From: an uncultured beta proteobacterium
GTDB lineage: Bacteria; Pseudomonadota; Gammaproteobacteria; Burkholderiales; Burkholderiaceae_C
Assembly: GCA_903920695.1 (NCBI GenBank)
Contig: CAIXNB010000127.1
Coordinates: forward strand, 1-46,427
Reading direction: 5' to 3'
Length of the DNA stretch: 46,427 nucleotides
Both the position numbers and the translations under genes were made by a program. Shown in pieces: positions 34,922-46,070 of the stretch (position 1 is the first letter of the stretch; each line of letters starts with the position of its first letter). The notes beneath the pieces are model-generated. The model saw only the letters and a list, made by a program, of their open reading frames with translations. It was not told where the DNA came from and searched no databases.

Positions 34922-34956
34922 AAAAAACCGCAAGTATTTGATATCTTGCGGTTTTT
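34922..34956 (+). terminator. Terminator after leuA
   Basis: AAAAACCGCAAG and CTTGCGGTTTTT form a 12-bp stem with a 10-base loop and a T-run, about 30 bases after the leuA stop. Confidence 0.88.
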
Positions 34957-35001
34957 CTGTTTAAACTTCCCCGTTCGGGAAATTAATCAGGAGAAAGATG
35001 C

Positions 35002-36081
35002 ATGTCTTGCTTTCGTCAGTCAGCGCTCGGAAGTATCGTTTGCAAACTGCTCTTTCTCTTCGGTTTGACGCTGTTCGCCTTTGTCGCGTCGTCAGCTCAG
35101 GCTGAAGCGGCTCACAGCAAGCGTCACCATGTCAAAGCAGCCAAGAGCAGCAGCGTGGCCAAGGCCAAAGTCACCAAGAAAGTTGTTTCTACAAAACACA
35201 GGGCTGTCATCGCGACCGATATCGTTCCACTGAAGGCCTCGTTTGGACGGTTGGCAGGCTTGCATGGCGCGCGCGACTCACTGGCGTTGAAGTCCAGTGT
35301 GGCGCTGGTGATCGACCAGGATACCAGTGAAGTCTTGTATAGCAAAAATGACAAGGCTATTTTGCCGATTGCTTCATTGACGAAATTGATGACCGGCCTG
35401 GTCCTCAGCGAAGCCCGCTTGCCCATGAACGAGATGATCACGATTTCGCAGGCTGATGTGGACACCGAAAAGGGCAGTTCATCACGTCTGCGGGTCGGGA
35501 CCGAACTGAGCCGCGGCGAACTGCTGCATTTGGCGTTGATGTCAAGTGAAAATCGGGCTGCGCATGCCCTTGGCCGCAGCTATCCAGGCGGACTGCCGGT
35601 CTTTGTCGGTTTAATGAATGCCAAGGCGCACCTGATTGGCATGCAGGACACGCATTATGAGGAGCCCACCGGTCTCTCCAGCAAGAATCAATCGAGCGCG
35701 CGCGATCTGGCCAAACTGGTCAATTTCGCCTATGGCGATCCAACCTTGCGCGAGTTGTCCACGTCGCCCGGTTACCAGGTGGCCGTGGGAAAGCGCACGC
35801 TTCAATACAACAATACCAACCGCCTAGTGAAGAACCCGTCCTGGGATATTGGCTTGCAAAAGACTGGCTATATCGCGGAAGCGGGCCAGTGTCTCGTCAT
35901 GCAGGCCAAGGTTGCCGGTCGTAAGATCATCATGGTTTTTCTCGATTCCGCTGGAAAACTCAGTCGCATAGGGGATGCCGAGCGGGTTCGACGCTGGGTT
36001 GAATCCAAGCCAACGGCAACTGCCGAATCCGTACCTTTGACCGGGACGGCAGCGGGTCAGTTATTCACGAGCAAAGTTTGA
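35002..36081 (+). CDS. pbpG: D-alanyl-D-alanine endopeptidase (PBP7-type, peptidase S11)
   Basis: A 359-residue periplasmic penicillin-binding protein that cuts peptidoglycan cross-links. After a signal sequence (CKLLFLFGLTLFAFVASSAQA) comes a Lys/His-rich linker, then the catalytic domain with SLTK (Ser125, Lys128), SEN (Ser182-Asn184) and KTG in LQKTGYIAEAG. The match to the DacA/PbpG group is clear; absence of a large C-terminal domain favours PbpG. AGGAGA precedes the ATG. The linker of ~40 basic residues could bind cell-wall polymers, which is inference. Confidence 0.92.
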   Translation: MSCFRQSALGSIVCKLLFLFGLTLFAFVASSAQAEAAHSKRHHVKAAKSSSVAKAKVTKKVVSTKHRAVIATDIVPLKASFGRLAGLHGARDSLALKSSVALVIDQDTSEVLYSKNDKAILPIASLTKLMTGLVLSEARLPMNEMITISQADVDTEKGSSSRLRVGTELSRGELLHLALMSSENRAAHALGRSYPGGLPVFVGLMNAKAHLIGMQDTHYEEPTGLSSKNQSSARDLAKLVNFAYGDPTLRELSTSPGYQVAVGKRTLQYNNTNRLVKNPSWDIGLQKTGYIAEAGQCLVMQAKVAGRKIIMVFLDSAGKLSRIGDAERVRRWVESKPTATAESVPLTGTAAGQLFTSKV

Positions 36082-36095
36082 CAGATGATCGGCCG

Positions 36096-36884
36096 TCAGC
36101 GGCTGGGCTCGGGTCGATAGCCCAAGGTCGTTGAAATTTCGTGCGCAGTCGCTTGGAGTTTGGGCAGCCAGGCATCTTCCAGTCGCTCGGCCGGCGCTGA
36201 AATCGACAAGCCCGCCACCAGGGTGCCCTGGTCGTCATAGATGCCTGCTGCCATGCAGCGCACGCCCAGTTCAAGTTCTTCGTTGTCATGCGCATTGCCA
36301 TACTGGCGGACCTTTGAGAGTTCGCGCTCCAGCGCCGGCAACTGGGTCAGACTGTTCTTGGTATGGCCGCTCAACCCGGTGCGGGTCGCATAGGCGCGGA
36401 CCCGTTGCGGGTCGTCTGCAGCCAGAAACAGTTTGCCGACCGAGGTGAGGTGCAATGGCGCGCGGCCACCGATGGCGCGTACCACTTGCATGCCAGAGCG
36501 TTCACTGTAGGCGCGCTCCACATACACAATTTCATCGCCCTGGCGCACACTCAGGTTGACGGGTTGCTGGATCAATTTATGCAGTTCCCGCATCGGCAGC
36601 AGCGCTGCATCGCGCACGTTGAGGCGGCTTTTGACCAGGTTACCCAGTTCCAGCAGGCGCATGCCGAGCCGATAACTGCCGGGTTGCGGATGATCGACAA
36701 AGCGTCCAGTTGCCAAATCGTTTAGCAGGCGGTGGGTAGTGGACAGGTGCAGCCCCGACTTTTCGCTGATTTCTTTCAGGGAAATTGCCTCCTCTTTCGA
36801 GGCCAGAACGTCCATCAGGGTAAACATGCGCTCGATGACTTGGACGGTAGGAGTGGTGGGGATACTGGGATCTGTTTTTCGCAT
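36096..36884 (-). CDS. IclR-family transcriptional regulator
   Basis: A 262-residue regulator. The N-terminal winged helix is VIERMFTLMDVLASKEEAIS then LKEISEKSGLHLSTTHRLLN (residues ~14-65), and the C-terminal IclR effector domain includes RAIGGRAPLHLTSVGKLFLA and the end LVAGLSISAPAERL. Targets are usually adjacent catabolic genes, but none of that type is here; bpt lies upstream in the same direction 67 bases away. The ligand is unknown. Confidence 0.93.
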   Translation of the reverse strand: MRKTDPSIPTTPTVQVIERMFTLMDVLASKEEAISLKEISEKSGLHLSTTHRLLNDLATGRFVDHPQPGSYRLGMRLLELGNLVKSRLNVRDAALLPMRELHKLIQQPVNLSVRQGDEIVYVERAYSERSGMQVVRAIGGRAPLHLTSVGKLFLAADDPQRVRAYATRTGLSGHTKNSLTQLPALERELSKVRQYGNAHDNEELELGVRCMAAGIYDDQGTLVAGLSISAPAERLEDAWLPKLQATAHEISTTLGYRPEPSR

Positions 36885-36951
36885 CGCGGGTCCTGAACGG
36901 TGACGTCGCCATTTTATCTGGTGAAATGTTTTATCGCGTTCGTGGTGATGT

Positions 36952-37698
36952 TCAATTGGGCTTTTCGATTACCCATTGCCCTGCCAGCAAGAACTCGGCA
37001 GGCGCAAATCTGGCCTTGTAGTTCATCTTTTGACTTTCCTTGACCCAGTAGCCGAGGTAAACATGGGGCAACCCGAGGGTGCTTGCCTCAGCGATCTGCC
37101 AGAGAATGTTGTAGATACCGAAGCTGTCGCTGTTCAGGCGCGTTTCGTAAAAGGTATAGACCGACGATATGCCGTCGTCGAGCAGATCAATGATCGATAC
37201 CATTTGCAGCCGGCCCGGCGTGCCGTCGGCGTGCGTCTCGCGAAACTCGACCAAGCGCGAGTTGACCCGGCTTTGCAGCAGGAACTGCTGGTATTGGTCG
37301 ACGCTGTCTTGGTCCATTCCGCCGCCTGCGTGGCGATCAATCTGGTAACGCTGGTACAGGTCGTAGTGCTCCTGCTGGAAACTCAGTTCCAGCACCCGGG
37401 TTTGCAGGCCTACATGGCGCAACCAGGCGCGCCGCTGACTTCGGTCAGGCCGGAAGGTGCTCACCGGAATCCGTATTGGTATGCAGGCCCGACAGGCATC
37501 GCAGTGGGGGCGATAGGTGAACAAGCCGCTGCGCCTGAAACCCCGGTTGACGAGTTCAGAATAGGTATGGGTGTTGATCAGATGGCTGGGTGTTGCCACT
37601 TCGGACCGGGCCTGTTCTCCTGGCAGATAACTGCAGGCATAGGTCGCGGTGGCATAAAACTGCAGGGTCTGCAGTGGCAGGTCGTTGAGATTTGTCAC
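36952..37698 (-). CDS. bpt: Aspartate/glutamate leucyltransferase
   Basis: A 248-residue transferase of the Ate1-like fold that adds leucine from Leu-tRNA to N-terminal Asp or Glu, making an N-degron. The N-terminal cysteine cluster ([10 protein letters not shown], then [13 protein letters not shown]) and C-terminal [20 protein letters not shown] are characteristic. It overlaps the aat stop by 4 bases, so both bacterial N-degron transferases are made together. Confidence 0.95.
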   Translation of the reverse strand: MTNLNDLPLQTLQFYATATYACSYLPGEQARSEVATPSHLINTHTYSELVNRGFRRSGLFTYRPHCDACRACIPIRIPVSTFRPDRSQRRAWLRHVGLQTRVLELSFQQEHYDLYQRYQIDRHAGGGMDQDSVDQYQQFLLQSRVNSRLVEFRETHADGTPGRLQMVSIIDLLDDGISSVYTFYETRLNSDSFGIYNILWQIAEASTLGLPHVYLGYWVKESQKMNYKARFAPAEFLLAGQWVIEKPN

Positions 37699-38459
37699 CC
37701 TGGCGTCCTCGTTTCCGGCACGACCTGATTCCAGTACCGGGTTTCAAATTGCCATGCGGGCGCAGCCTGGGCCAGTCCCTGGCGCACATGCCTGAGAAAC
37801 AGCTCACGCGCTATTTCATGCGCGCCCAGAGAGGCCAGGTGGCGTGTGTTTTGCTGGCAATCAATGTGCTTGACGCCATACTCGCGACAAAATCCGATCA
37901 GGGCTGCGAGTGCAATTTTCGAGGCGTCGCTGGCATGGCTGAACATCGACTCACCGAATACGAACCCGCCCAGTGCGACGCAATACAGGCCCCCGGTAAG
38001 TTTCCCGTTGACCCATGTTTCGACGCTGTGCGCAAGGCCAGCCCGGTGCAAGGCGCGGTAGGCCGCAATCATGTCCGGCGAAATCCAGGTGCGGCTTTGT
38101 CCGTCGCGCCGGCTGTTGGCGCAGGCATTGATCACCTGGTCGAAGACTGAGTCAATGCGAATTTCACAGCCGCTGGTTCGTTGAAAGCGGACAAGTGTCT
38201 TGCGCAATGACGGATGAATCCGGAATTTTGAAACATGAAGCACCATTCTCGGGTTCGGGCTCCACCACAGGATGGGTTGCCCTTCGTTGTACCAGGGGAA
38301 GATCCCTTGAGCATAGGCCGCGCGCAAACTATCGACATCCAGTGCGCCACCCGCAGCGAGTAAGCCCGGCGCGGCTGAGCCTTCATCCCAGGCCAGATCA
38401 ACCGGCGGGAAATCCTGACCCGGCGCAAGCCATGTGAGCGGTGGCGTTGGTGCTGGCAT
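37695..38459 (-). CDS. aat: Leucyl/phenylalanyl-tRNA-protein transferase
   Basis: A 254-residue enzyme that adds Leu or Phe to N-terminal Lys or Arg. Signatures seen are [40 protein letters not shown], and [19 protein letters not shown], followed by [22 protein letters not shown] and length fit. It is followed by bpt in a two-gene operon feeding ClpS/ClpAP degradation. Confidence 0.96.
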   Translation of the reverse strand: MPAPTPPLTWLAPGQDFPPVDLAWDEGSAAPGLLAAGGALDVDSLRAAYAQGIFPWYNEGQPILWWSPNPRMVLHVSKFRIHPSLRKTLVRFQRTSGCEIRIDSVFDQVINACANSRRDGQSRTWISPDMIAAYRALHRAGLAHSVETWVNGKLTGGLYCVALGGFVFGESMFSHASDASKIALAALIGFCREYGVKHIDCQQNTRHLASLGAHEIARELFLRHVRQGLAQAAPAWQFETRYWNQVVPETRTPG

Positions 38460-38544
38460 GCCCAGACTGTATCCGATGATTTGGCTTGAAAAGTCACATG
38501 CTTCAGAGGGAAAGCTGTTGTCACCCGTTACAATAGGCGCATGT

Positions 38545-38621
<77 letters not shown>

Positions 38622-38739
38622 TGTCTTTTAGGTTGAAATATGCAGCACGGGTTTTGGGATTTATCCTGAAGCCCGTTTTGTTTGGTGCCTGCATACGGGT
38701 CGAGATCGGTTGACTGGGGTTGACCCAGGTCTGAGTAGA

Positions 38740-39447
38740 CTAAATCCCGAGACTTTCCAGCATGACGACACCTTTGGGTGTGTGCAGCGTTGCCCGGATG
38801 TTGGCCGCGCCTGTGTCCACAGCAATGCCGATGAGTCCTATTGACGCGTAGGCAGCGAGCAGCTTGTCGGCAGTCGGATGCGTGACGGCAATGCTTTGCA
38901 GTGTGACGCCAGAACGTGGCAGGCTGTTGCGAGGGTGCAGTCGTAGCGGCTCCGCTTCATCCGGTTTGCCCCATTGAATCAGGCTTGGCAGCGCGCCATT
39001 GAACAGGCGCTGGCCATCGTCACGCACGGTGATTTGCCATTGCAACAGGCCACGGCGTGAATGGCGGCTGGCATGCACCGCTGGTCCGCGATCAATGCCT
39101 TGCGCTTTCAAAGCAGTCCGGGCGGCCTGAATGTCATCCGTGTTGGCAACGAAGTGAACCAGCCTTGGTTCGATGGTGACGGCCGCCTGCAGTGCCGCAT
39201 CGTCCATGTCGAACCAGCGTCGCGCTGGCGCATTGGCCGGCCGCACGGCTGCGGAATTGATGGCGATGATTTCCAGATAGGCCAGCGGGTTCGCTGGTGT
39301 GGCGATCTTGAACAAGCGGTTATGGGTTCCATACTGCGCATGTTCGCCGCCCGGCCCGGGGGTGATGCCGAATGTGGCTTCACACCACTGCACGCCAAGC
39401 TCGAGTGTTTTTGCCACGACAACCAGATGATCAATTTGTGTTTTCAT
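38740..39447 (-). CDS. Glyoxalase-like (VOC superfamily) protein
   Basis: A 235-residue protein of the glyoxalase-like domain group (two beta-alpha-beta-beta-beta modules). The N-terminal module starts IDHLVVVAKTLELGVQWCEA with a histidine that could bind metal, followed by GTHNRLFKI and YLEIIAIN. The second module begins near LQSIAVTHPTADKLLAAY. Its substrate is not known. It stands alone with a short gap to the cupin gene on the same strand. Confidence 0.85.
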   Translation of the reverse strand: MKTQIDHLVVVAKTLELGVQWCEATFGITPGPGGEHAQYGTHNRLFKIATPANPLAYLEIIAINSAAVRPANAPARRWFDMDDAALQAAVTIEPRLVHFVANTDDIQAARTALKAQGIDRGPAVHASRHSRRGLLQWQITVRDDGQRLFNGALPSLIQWGKPDEAEPLRLHPRNSLPRSGVTLQSIAVTHPTADKLLAAYASIGLIGIAVDTGAANIRATLHTPKGVVMLESLGI

Positions 39448-39506
39448 GGTCGAACCATAACATCCGGGCGCGCGGTCTGCGTCCGGCTTTGCGTCCCGGC
39501 GGTTTG

Positions 39507-39890
39507 TCAGCCGCGCACAAACAAGGTGATCAGGGCGTCAGGGCCCACTTGGCGGCTCCAGTGCCCATGCCGAGTTGGGTCAAAGGTCTGCCCTACGGGT
39601 AGAAGATCGGCCGAATAGAAATGCTCGCCGGGCTTGAAGACGCGCGACACGCTGCCTTGAATGCCAATCTCCATTTGGCCCTGCAGAATGAACACCCACT
39701 GGGTGTAGTCGGAGCAGTGGAACTGGCTGCGAAACCCGACCGGGCTGGTCCGCAACTGATAACCGCCCGACGCAAACAACTCGGACAAGCGCGACTGCGG
39801 CGAGCCCTGTTCCAGGGCGAGCGTCTCTTCGCGAAACCGGGCGCGACCATTGGCATCGGTGAACAGAACTACTTTGGTGAATTGGGACAT
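39507..39890 (-). CDS. Cupin-fold protein
   Basis: A 127-residue single-domain protein. The core FHCSDYTQWVFILQGQMEIG then FKPGEHFYSADLLP matches a cupin barrel. Typical metal-binding motif 1 (G-X5-HXH) is incomplete, with a single His in the first part and one near the end (RHGHW), so metal use is uncertain. The Met at 39890 is preferred to the longer frame at 39908. It lies 59 bases upstream of the glyoxalase-like gene. Confidence 0.75.
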   Translation of the reverse strand: MSQFTKVVLFTDANGRARFREETLALEQGSPQSRLSELFASGGYQLRTSPVGFRSQFHCSDYTQWVFILQGQMEIGIQGSVSRVFKPGEHFYSADLLPVGQTFDPTRHGHWSRQVGPDALITLFVRG

Positions 39891-40048
39891 GGCACACTTC
39901 GCTATCAATGATGATGTGCATTATCGCCACCCGGTATGCGCAAATCAGCCGCTTATACTTGGACCCGCGTCCGTTGCAGGATTCAAACTTCTGCGGCCTT
40001 GCGCAAAGACATGAAGAAACCAGGGCAAGCAGGCCTGTGTTCAAGCAC

Positions 40049-40125
40049 CTGCCCGTAGCTCAGTTGGATAGAGCAACAGCCTTCTAAGCTGTGGGTCGGG
40101 GGTTCGATCCCCTCCGGGCAGACCA
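40049..40125 (+). tRNA. tRNA-Arg (anticodon TCT)
   Basis: A 77-base tRNA with encoded CCA. The acceptor CTGCCCG pairs with CGGGCAG; D-arm GCTCAGTTGGATAGAGC; anticodon loop CTTCTAA with TCT; T-arm GGGGGTTCGATCCCC. It reads AGA/AGG arginine codons, which are rare in GC-rich genomes. Confidence 0.97.
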
Positions 40126-40206
40126 ATTTGGTATTTCAGTTCATGCAGCACGCCTCTTTGCGCCACAGCGCCGCGTTGTTAGCGCGTATTTGACTACACT
40201 CGGCTG

Positions 40207-40767
40207 ATGGCAGTTAAAGCGCTGATGCATCAAATGGACAAGCGAAGTTGGCGGTTGAGAGCCGATCGACCGGGGTTGCCGCGTGCCAGTGGCGTTCGCG
40301 CGCTGCTGCTTGCCTTGCTGCTGGGGGGCGGTACCGATGCGGTATTCGCGGCGCTTGGGCAAGCGCCTTCCGCCGCGCCGACTTTGGCAATGACCAGTTC
40401 CGTGCCCGGCGCAAGACGCCTGGCGGCCACATCAGCGCCTCGCTCCGATCTGTACACGGTGCATGAGACGCTGCTGGAAACCGGCACCAGCGTTCTTGAG
40501 TACGCCAGCGCGGCTGGGGTCGTGTTTGCCGTGCGCTGGCGCGGGCCGGTACTGCCCGACCTGACTGCGCTGCTGGGCAACTATTTTGATACCTTCAAGA
40601 TCGAAACCGATCAGGCCCGCGCGCTCGGGAAACGGGGTTCTCCTGTCAGTGTGCTGCGTGACACACTGGTGCTGCGCTCCAGTGGGCGCATGCGGAATTT
40701 TTCGGGCTACGCTTACTCACCTGAGTTGATTCCTGCGGGGGTCAATATCAAAGATGTACTGCAATAG
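40207..40767 (+). CDS. DUF2844-family exported protein
   Basis: A protein of up to 186 residues. After a hydrophobic segment (GVRALLLALLLGG), probably a signal sequence ending near VFAALG, it carries the DUF2844 pattern YTVHETLLETGTSVLEYASA, GVVFAVRWRGPVLPDL and LLGNYFDTF. Function unknown. An earlier or later start is possible (Met8 and Met11). It overlaps the DUF3443 gene by 14 bases, so the two form a coupled pair. Confidence 0.82.
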   Translation: MAVKALMHQMDKRSWRLRADRPGLPRASGVRALLLALLLGGGTDAVFAALGQAPSAAPTLAMTSSVPGARRLAATSAPRSDLYTVHETLLETGTSVLEYASAAGVVFAVRWRGPVLPDLTALLGNYFDTFKIETDQARALGKRGSPVSVLRDTLVLRSSGRMRNFSGYAYSPELIPAGVNIKDVLQ

Positions 40768-41995
40768 TTTTTCACGTGGTGCAGCGGCACTGGTGTTGCT
40801 CGCCGGTTTGCTCACAGCCTGTGGCGGTGGTGGTGGTTCGGGATCGACGCCTACACCGATACCGATACCGACACCGACCGCCGACAACGTACTGAGCGTC
40901 TTGGTTGACGTCGGCCCGTCCAGTTCGGGTTACAACGTCAATCGGCTGTACGCGACGGTGACGGTCTGCCAGCCCGGCAGCCGTACGCTGTGTCAGACCA
41001 TTGACCATGTTTTGCTTGATACCGGCTCCACCGGGCTGCGGCTGCTGTCCAGTCTTGTGCCTTCTGCACTGAATTTGACGCGTCTTACCGGCAGTGCCGG
41101 TTTTCCGCTCCTCAGTTGTGTGCAGTTTGTTGACAACACCTATGCCTGGGGTCCGGTGGTCAGCGCCGATATTGTGCTCGGCGGCAAGACCGCTGCCAGT
41201 GTGCCGATTCAGATCATTGCCGATCCTGCGTTTGGCAGTCCAGCGGCGGCCTGTTCAATTGGCGCAACGCCCATGACCACGGCTCAAGCGCTGGGCGCCA
41301 ACGGCATTCTGGGGATTGGTTTGTTCAAGGAAGATTGTGGCGCTGACTGTACGGCGACGAGCCATAACGGTTCCTATTTCACCTGCACCGACGCCAGTTG
41401 CCGACGCACCGTTGGTGCCACGGTCAGCCCTGCAAAGCAACTGAAAAATCCGGTGCCGCTGTTTGCGCAGGATAACAACGGTATTTTGATTGACCTGCCC
41501 GCAGTTGCAGCCGCTGGCGCTAGCAGTTTGAACGGCTCGCTCATTTTCGGCATCGGAACGCAGTCAAATAACCAGATCACCTCGGGCCGGTTGTTGAGTA
41601 CCAATGCCCTCGGTGATTTCAACACCGAACTTCTCGGAAAAAGCTACACGACGAGTTTCCTGGACACCGGCTCCAACGGCCTGTACTTTGATTCAGCGGC
41701 AATCACGAGCTGCGCCGACAGCAGCGTCGGTTTTTATTGCCCAGCCTCATTGACCTTGTTGTCGGCCACGCTGGTGGGTGCGAACGCGGCAAGGAGTATG
41801 GTGTCATTTGCGATTGACAATGCCACGGCCTTGTTTGCCGATAGCAGCAAGGTCGTGTTGCCGACTTTGGCAGGGCCGCTCGGTGATGCCACCAGCTTTG
41901 ATTGGGGGCTCCCTTTCTTCTATGGGCGCCGCGTCTTCATCGGCATCGAGGGGCAGTCGTCCTCACTCGGGACCGGTCCCTTGTACGCCTTTTGA
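40754..41995 (+). CDS. DUF3443 lipoprotein with pepsin-like double DTGS motifs
   Basis: A 413-residue predicted lipoprotein. The signal ends in the lipobox LTAC, then a glycine run and a Thr/Pro/Ile linker (TPTPIPIPTPT) encoded by a hexamer repeat. The rest is rich in small and hydrophobic residues. Two motifs are notable: HVLLDTGSTGLRLL at Asp89 and TSFLDTGSNGLYFD at Asp304. This is the form and spacing (~215 residues) of the two active-site Asp loops of pepsin-type aspartic proteases. DUF3443 has no known function; protease activity is inference. It is likely anchored in the outer membrane. Confidence 0.85.
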   Translation: MYCNSFSRGAAALVLLAGLLTACGGGGGSGSTPTPIPIPTPTADNVLSVLVDVGPSSSGYNVNRLYATVTVCQPGSRTLCQTIDHVLLDTGSTGLRLLSSLVPSALNLTRLTGSAGFPLLSCVQFVDNTYAWGPVVSADIVLGGKTAASVPIQIIADPAFGSPAAACSIGATPMTTAQALGANGILGIGLFKEDCGADCTATSHNGSYFTCTDASCRRTVGATVSPAKQLKNPVPLFAQDNNGILIDLPAVAAAGASSLNGSLIFGIGTQSNNQITSGRLLSTNALGDFNTELLGKSYTTSFLDTGSNGLYFDSAAITSCADSSVGFYCPASLTLLSATLVGANAARSMVSFAIDNATALFADSSKVVLPTLAGPLGDATSFDWGLPFFYGRRVFIGIEGQSSSLGTGPLYAF

Positions 41996-42003
41996 AGCGC
42001 TGC

Positions 42004-42651
42004 TCAGTTGGCCGCTTCCAGCCCGTTCTTGAAGTGCTCCCGCATCCGTTGCATGGCGAGCGCTGCATCCCTGGCTGAAATGGCGGCCATCAGGGCCCGG
42101 TGTTCCTTCAGTGATTCGTCAATGCGACCGGTCTTGAGCAGCGAGTTGTGGCGGTTGAGCTTCATGACCTTGCGCAGGTCGGCCACCATTTGATCGCGCC
42201 AGCGATTGTTCGCAATTTCCAGCAGCAGCATGTGAAAGCGCTCGTTGACGTTGAAGAAACGTTCACGGTCCTGTGCCTTCGGTTTGGCACAGTCTTCGAG
42301 TTCCTGGTGCACGGCTTGCAAGGCCTTGAGTTGCGCTGCTGTGGCTGTGCTGGCCACAACGCCGGCCGCGTCGGATTCGAGCAGGCTCAGCAGGTGGTAG
42401 ACGTCGGTCAGGTCGCGTTCCGAAACTTCGGTCACGTAGGCGCCACGGCGCACCTTCATGGTAATCAGGCCTTCGGCTGCCAGTACTTTGAGTGCTTCGC
42501 GCAGCGGCGTGCGGCTGATGCCGTAGGCTTCGGCAATCTTGAGTTCATCAATCCAGCTGCCGGGTTCGAGTTCGCGCTGAAAAATGCGCTGGCGCAGCAA
42601 CTCTGCCACCTCTTCATAGAGTGCGCGCGGAGACAAGGAACGTGCTGGCAT
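42004..42651 (-). CDS. GntR-family regulator (FadR/FCD subgroup)
   Basis: A 215-residue regulator. The N-terminal winged helix includes VAELLRQRIFQRELEPGSWI and ELKIAEAYGISRTPLREALK. The C-terminal all-helical FCD ligand domain includes VNERFHMLLLEIANN and EHRALMAAISARDA. I start at the ATG at 42651, where the conserved domain begins; the frame extends upstream to 42930 over the divergent mutase gene. Its position, divergent from the mutase gene by 151 bases, suggests it controls the propionate/methylmalonyl block. Confidence 0.92.
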   Translation of the reverse strand: MPARSLSPRALYEEVAELLRQRIFQRELEPGSWIDELKIAEAYGISRTPLREALKVLAAEGLITMKVRRGAYVTEVSERDLTDVYHLLSLLESDAAGVVASTATAAQLKALQAVHQELEDCAKPKAQDRERFFNVNERFHMLLLEIANNRWRDQMVADLRKVMKLNRHNSLLKTGRIDESLKEHRALMAAISARDAALAMQRMREHFKNGLEAAN

Positions 42652-42802
42652 GTCGGAAATTGTAAGCTTTAAACAATTTTCTGAATCAATAATTATAAAT
42701 AACGTAAACTCGTGATTAGCCGAACCATGCCCGCCGCCGACGCTGCCGCGGGCTGTTCGGTTGCAGATCATTTGGATAAACTCACTTCGAACGACCGCCG
42801 AC

Positions 42803-44974
<2,172 letters not shown>

Positions 44975-44982
44975 GCCATCCC

Positions 44983-45996
44983 ATGCCCGGCATGAGTCTG
45001 TTCGAATCCATTGTGCATGGATCGGCGCTGACGCAGCGCCGATCCATCGCCAAGGCCATCACTTTGCTGGAATCGACGCGCGCCGAGCACCGGACCGAGG
45101 CCGATGCCCTGCTGACGGCACTGTTGCCGCACACCGGTCGATCGTTCCGGATCGGTATCAGCGGTGTACCGGGGGTTGGCAAATCAACCTTTGTCGAGAC
45201 ACTGGGCCTGTACCTGATTGGACAGGGACACCGGGTGGCGGTGCTGGCGGTTGATCCCTCGTCTTCGCTCTCGGGCGGCTCGATTCTGGGCGACAAGACG
45301 CGCATGGAAAAATTGTCGGTGCAGGAGAATGCTTATATTCGACCCAGTCCGAGCAGCGGCACGTTAGGCGGTGTGGCCGAGAAAACGCGCGAGGCCATGC
45401 TGGTGTGCGAGGCGGCGGGCTATGACATCGTGCTGGTCGAGACCGTCGGGGTCGGCCAGTCGGAGACTGCCGTGGCCGACATGACCGACATGTTTGTGCT
45501 GATGCAACTGCCCAATGCCGGTGACGACCTGCAGGCGATCAAGAAGGGTGTCATGGAACTGGCCGATCTGGTGTTGATCAACAAGGCCGACATCGACGCG
45601 ATTGCCGCCAGCCGGGCGCAGGCGCAGATTGCCTCCTCGCTGCGTTTGCTGGGCATGCATGGCAGTCCGGATGCCGTGCAGCAGCGAGAGACAAATTGGC
45701 AGCCGCAGGTGATGCAACTCAGCGCCTTGCTCGGGCACGGTGTCGATGCATTCTGGACTGCGGTGCAGCGCTTCAAATCGCGGCAGGAGCAGAGCGGGCG
45801 CCTGGCGGTACGCCGCCAGCAGCAGGCGCTGGCCTGGATGTGGGAGCGCATCGACGCCGGGCTCAAGCAGGCATTCCGGCAGCACCCTGCGGTGCAACGC
45901 CTGCTGCCCCGGCTCACGCAGGAAGTACAGCAGGGTCGTATGCCGGCCTCGACTGCCGCCAGGACGATGCTGCAGGCACAAATGGATCAGGCCTGA
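44983..45996 (+). CDS. meaB: Methylmalonyl-CoA mutase-associated GTPase
   Basis: A 337-residue G3E-type GTPase that guards and reloads the mutase cofactor. The P-loop is GVPGVGKS (residues 61-68), then [29 protein letters not shown] (switch II) and NKAD for guanine specificity. Met4 is an alternative start. The gene lies 8 bases after the mutase. Confidence 0.95.
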   Translation: MPGMSLFESIVHGSALTQRRSIAKAITLLESTRAEHRTEADALLTALLPHTGRSFRIGISGVPGVGKSTFVETLGLYLIGQGHRVAVLAVDPSSSLSGGSILGDKTRMEKLSVQENAYIRPSPSSGTLGGVAEKTREAMLVCEAAGYDIVLVETVGVGQSETAVADMTDMFVLMQLPNAGDDLQAIKKGVMELADLVLINKADIDAIAASRAQAQIASSLRLLGMHGSPDAVQQRETNWQPQVMQLSALLGHGVDAFWTAVQRFKSRQEQSGRLAVRRQQQALAWMWERIDAGLKQAFRQHPAVQRLLPRLTQEVQQGRMPASTAARTMLQAQMDQA

Positions 45997-46070
45997 GCAG
46001 CCCAGAAGATGCGAAAACCAAGCTAGCTGAGCAAGAACCGAGACAACAGAACTTTTCAAAGAGAAACACC

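Noticed and set aside
40840..40882. A hexamer repeat (ACCGAT/ACACCG), considered as a phase-variable tract
   Set aside because: The unit is a multiple of three, so length changes would not switch the frame; it encodes the Thr/Pro/Ile linker of the DUF3443 lipoprotein.
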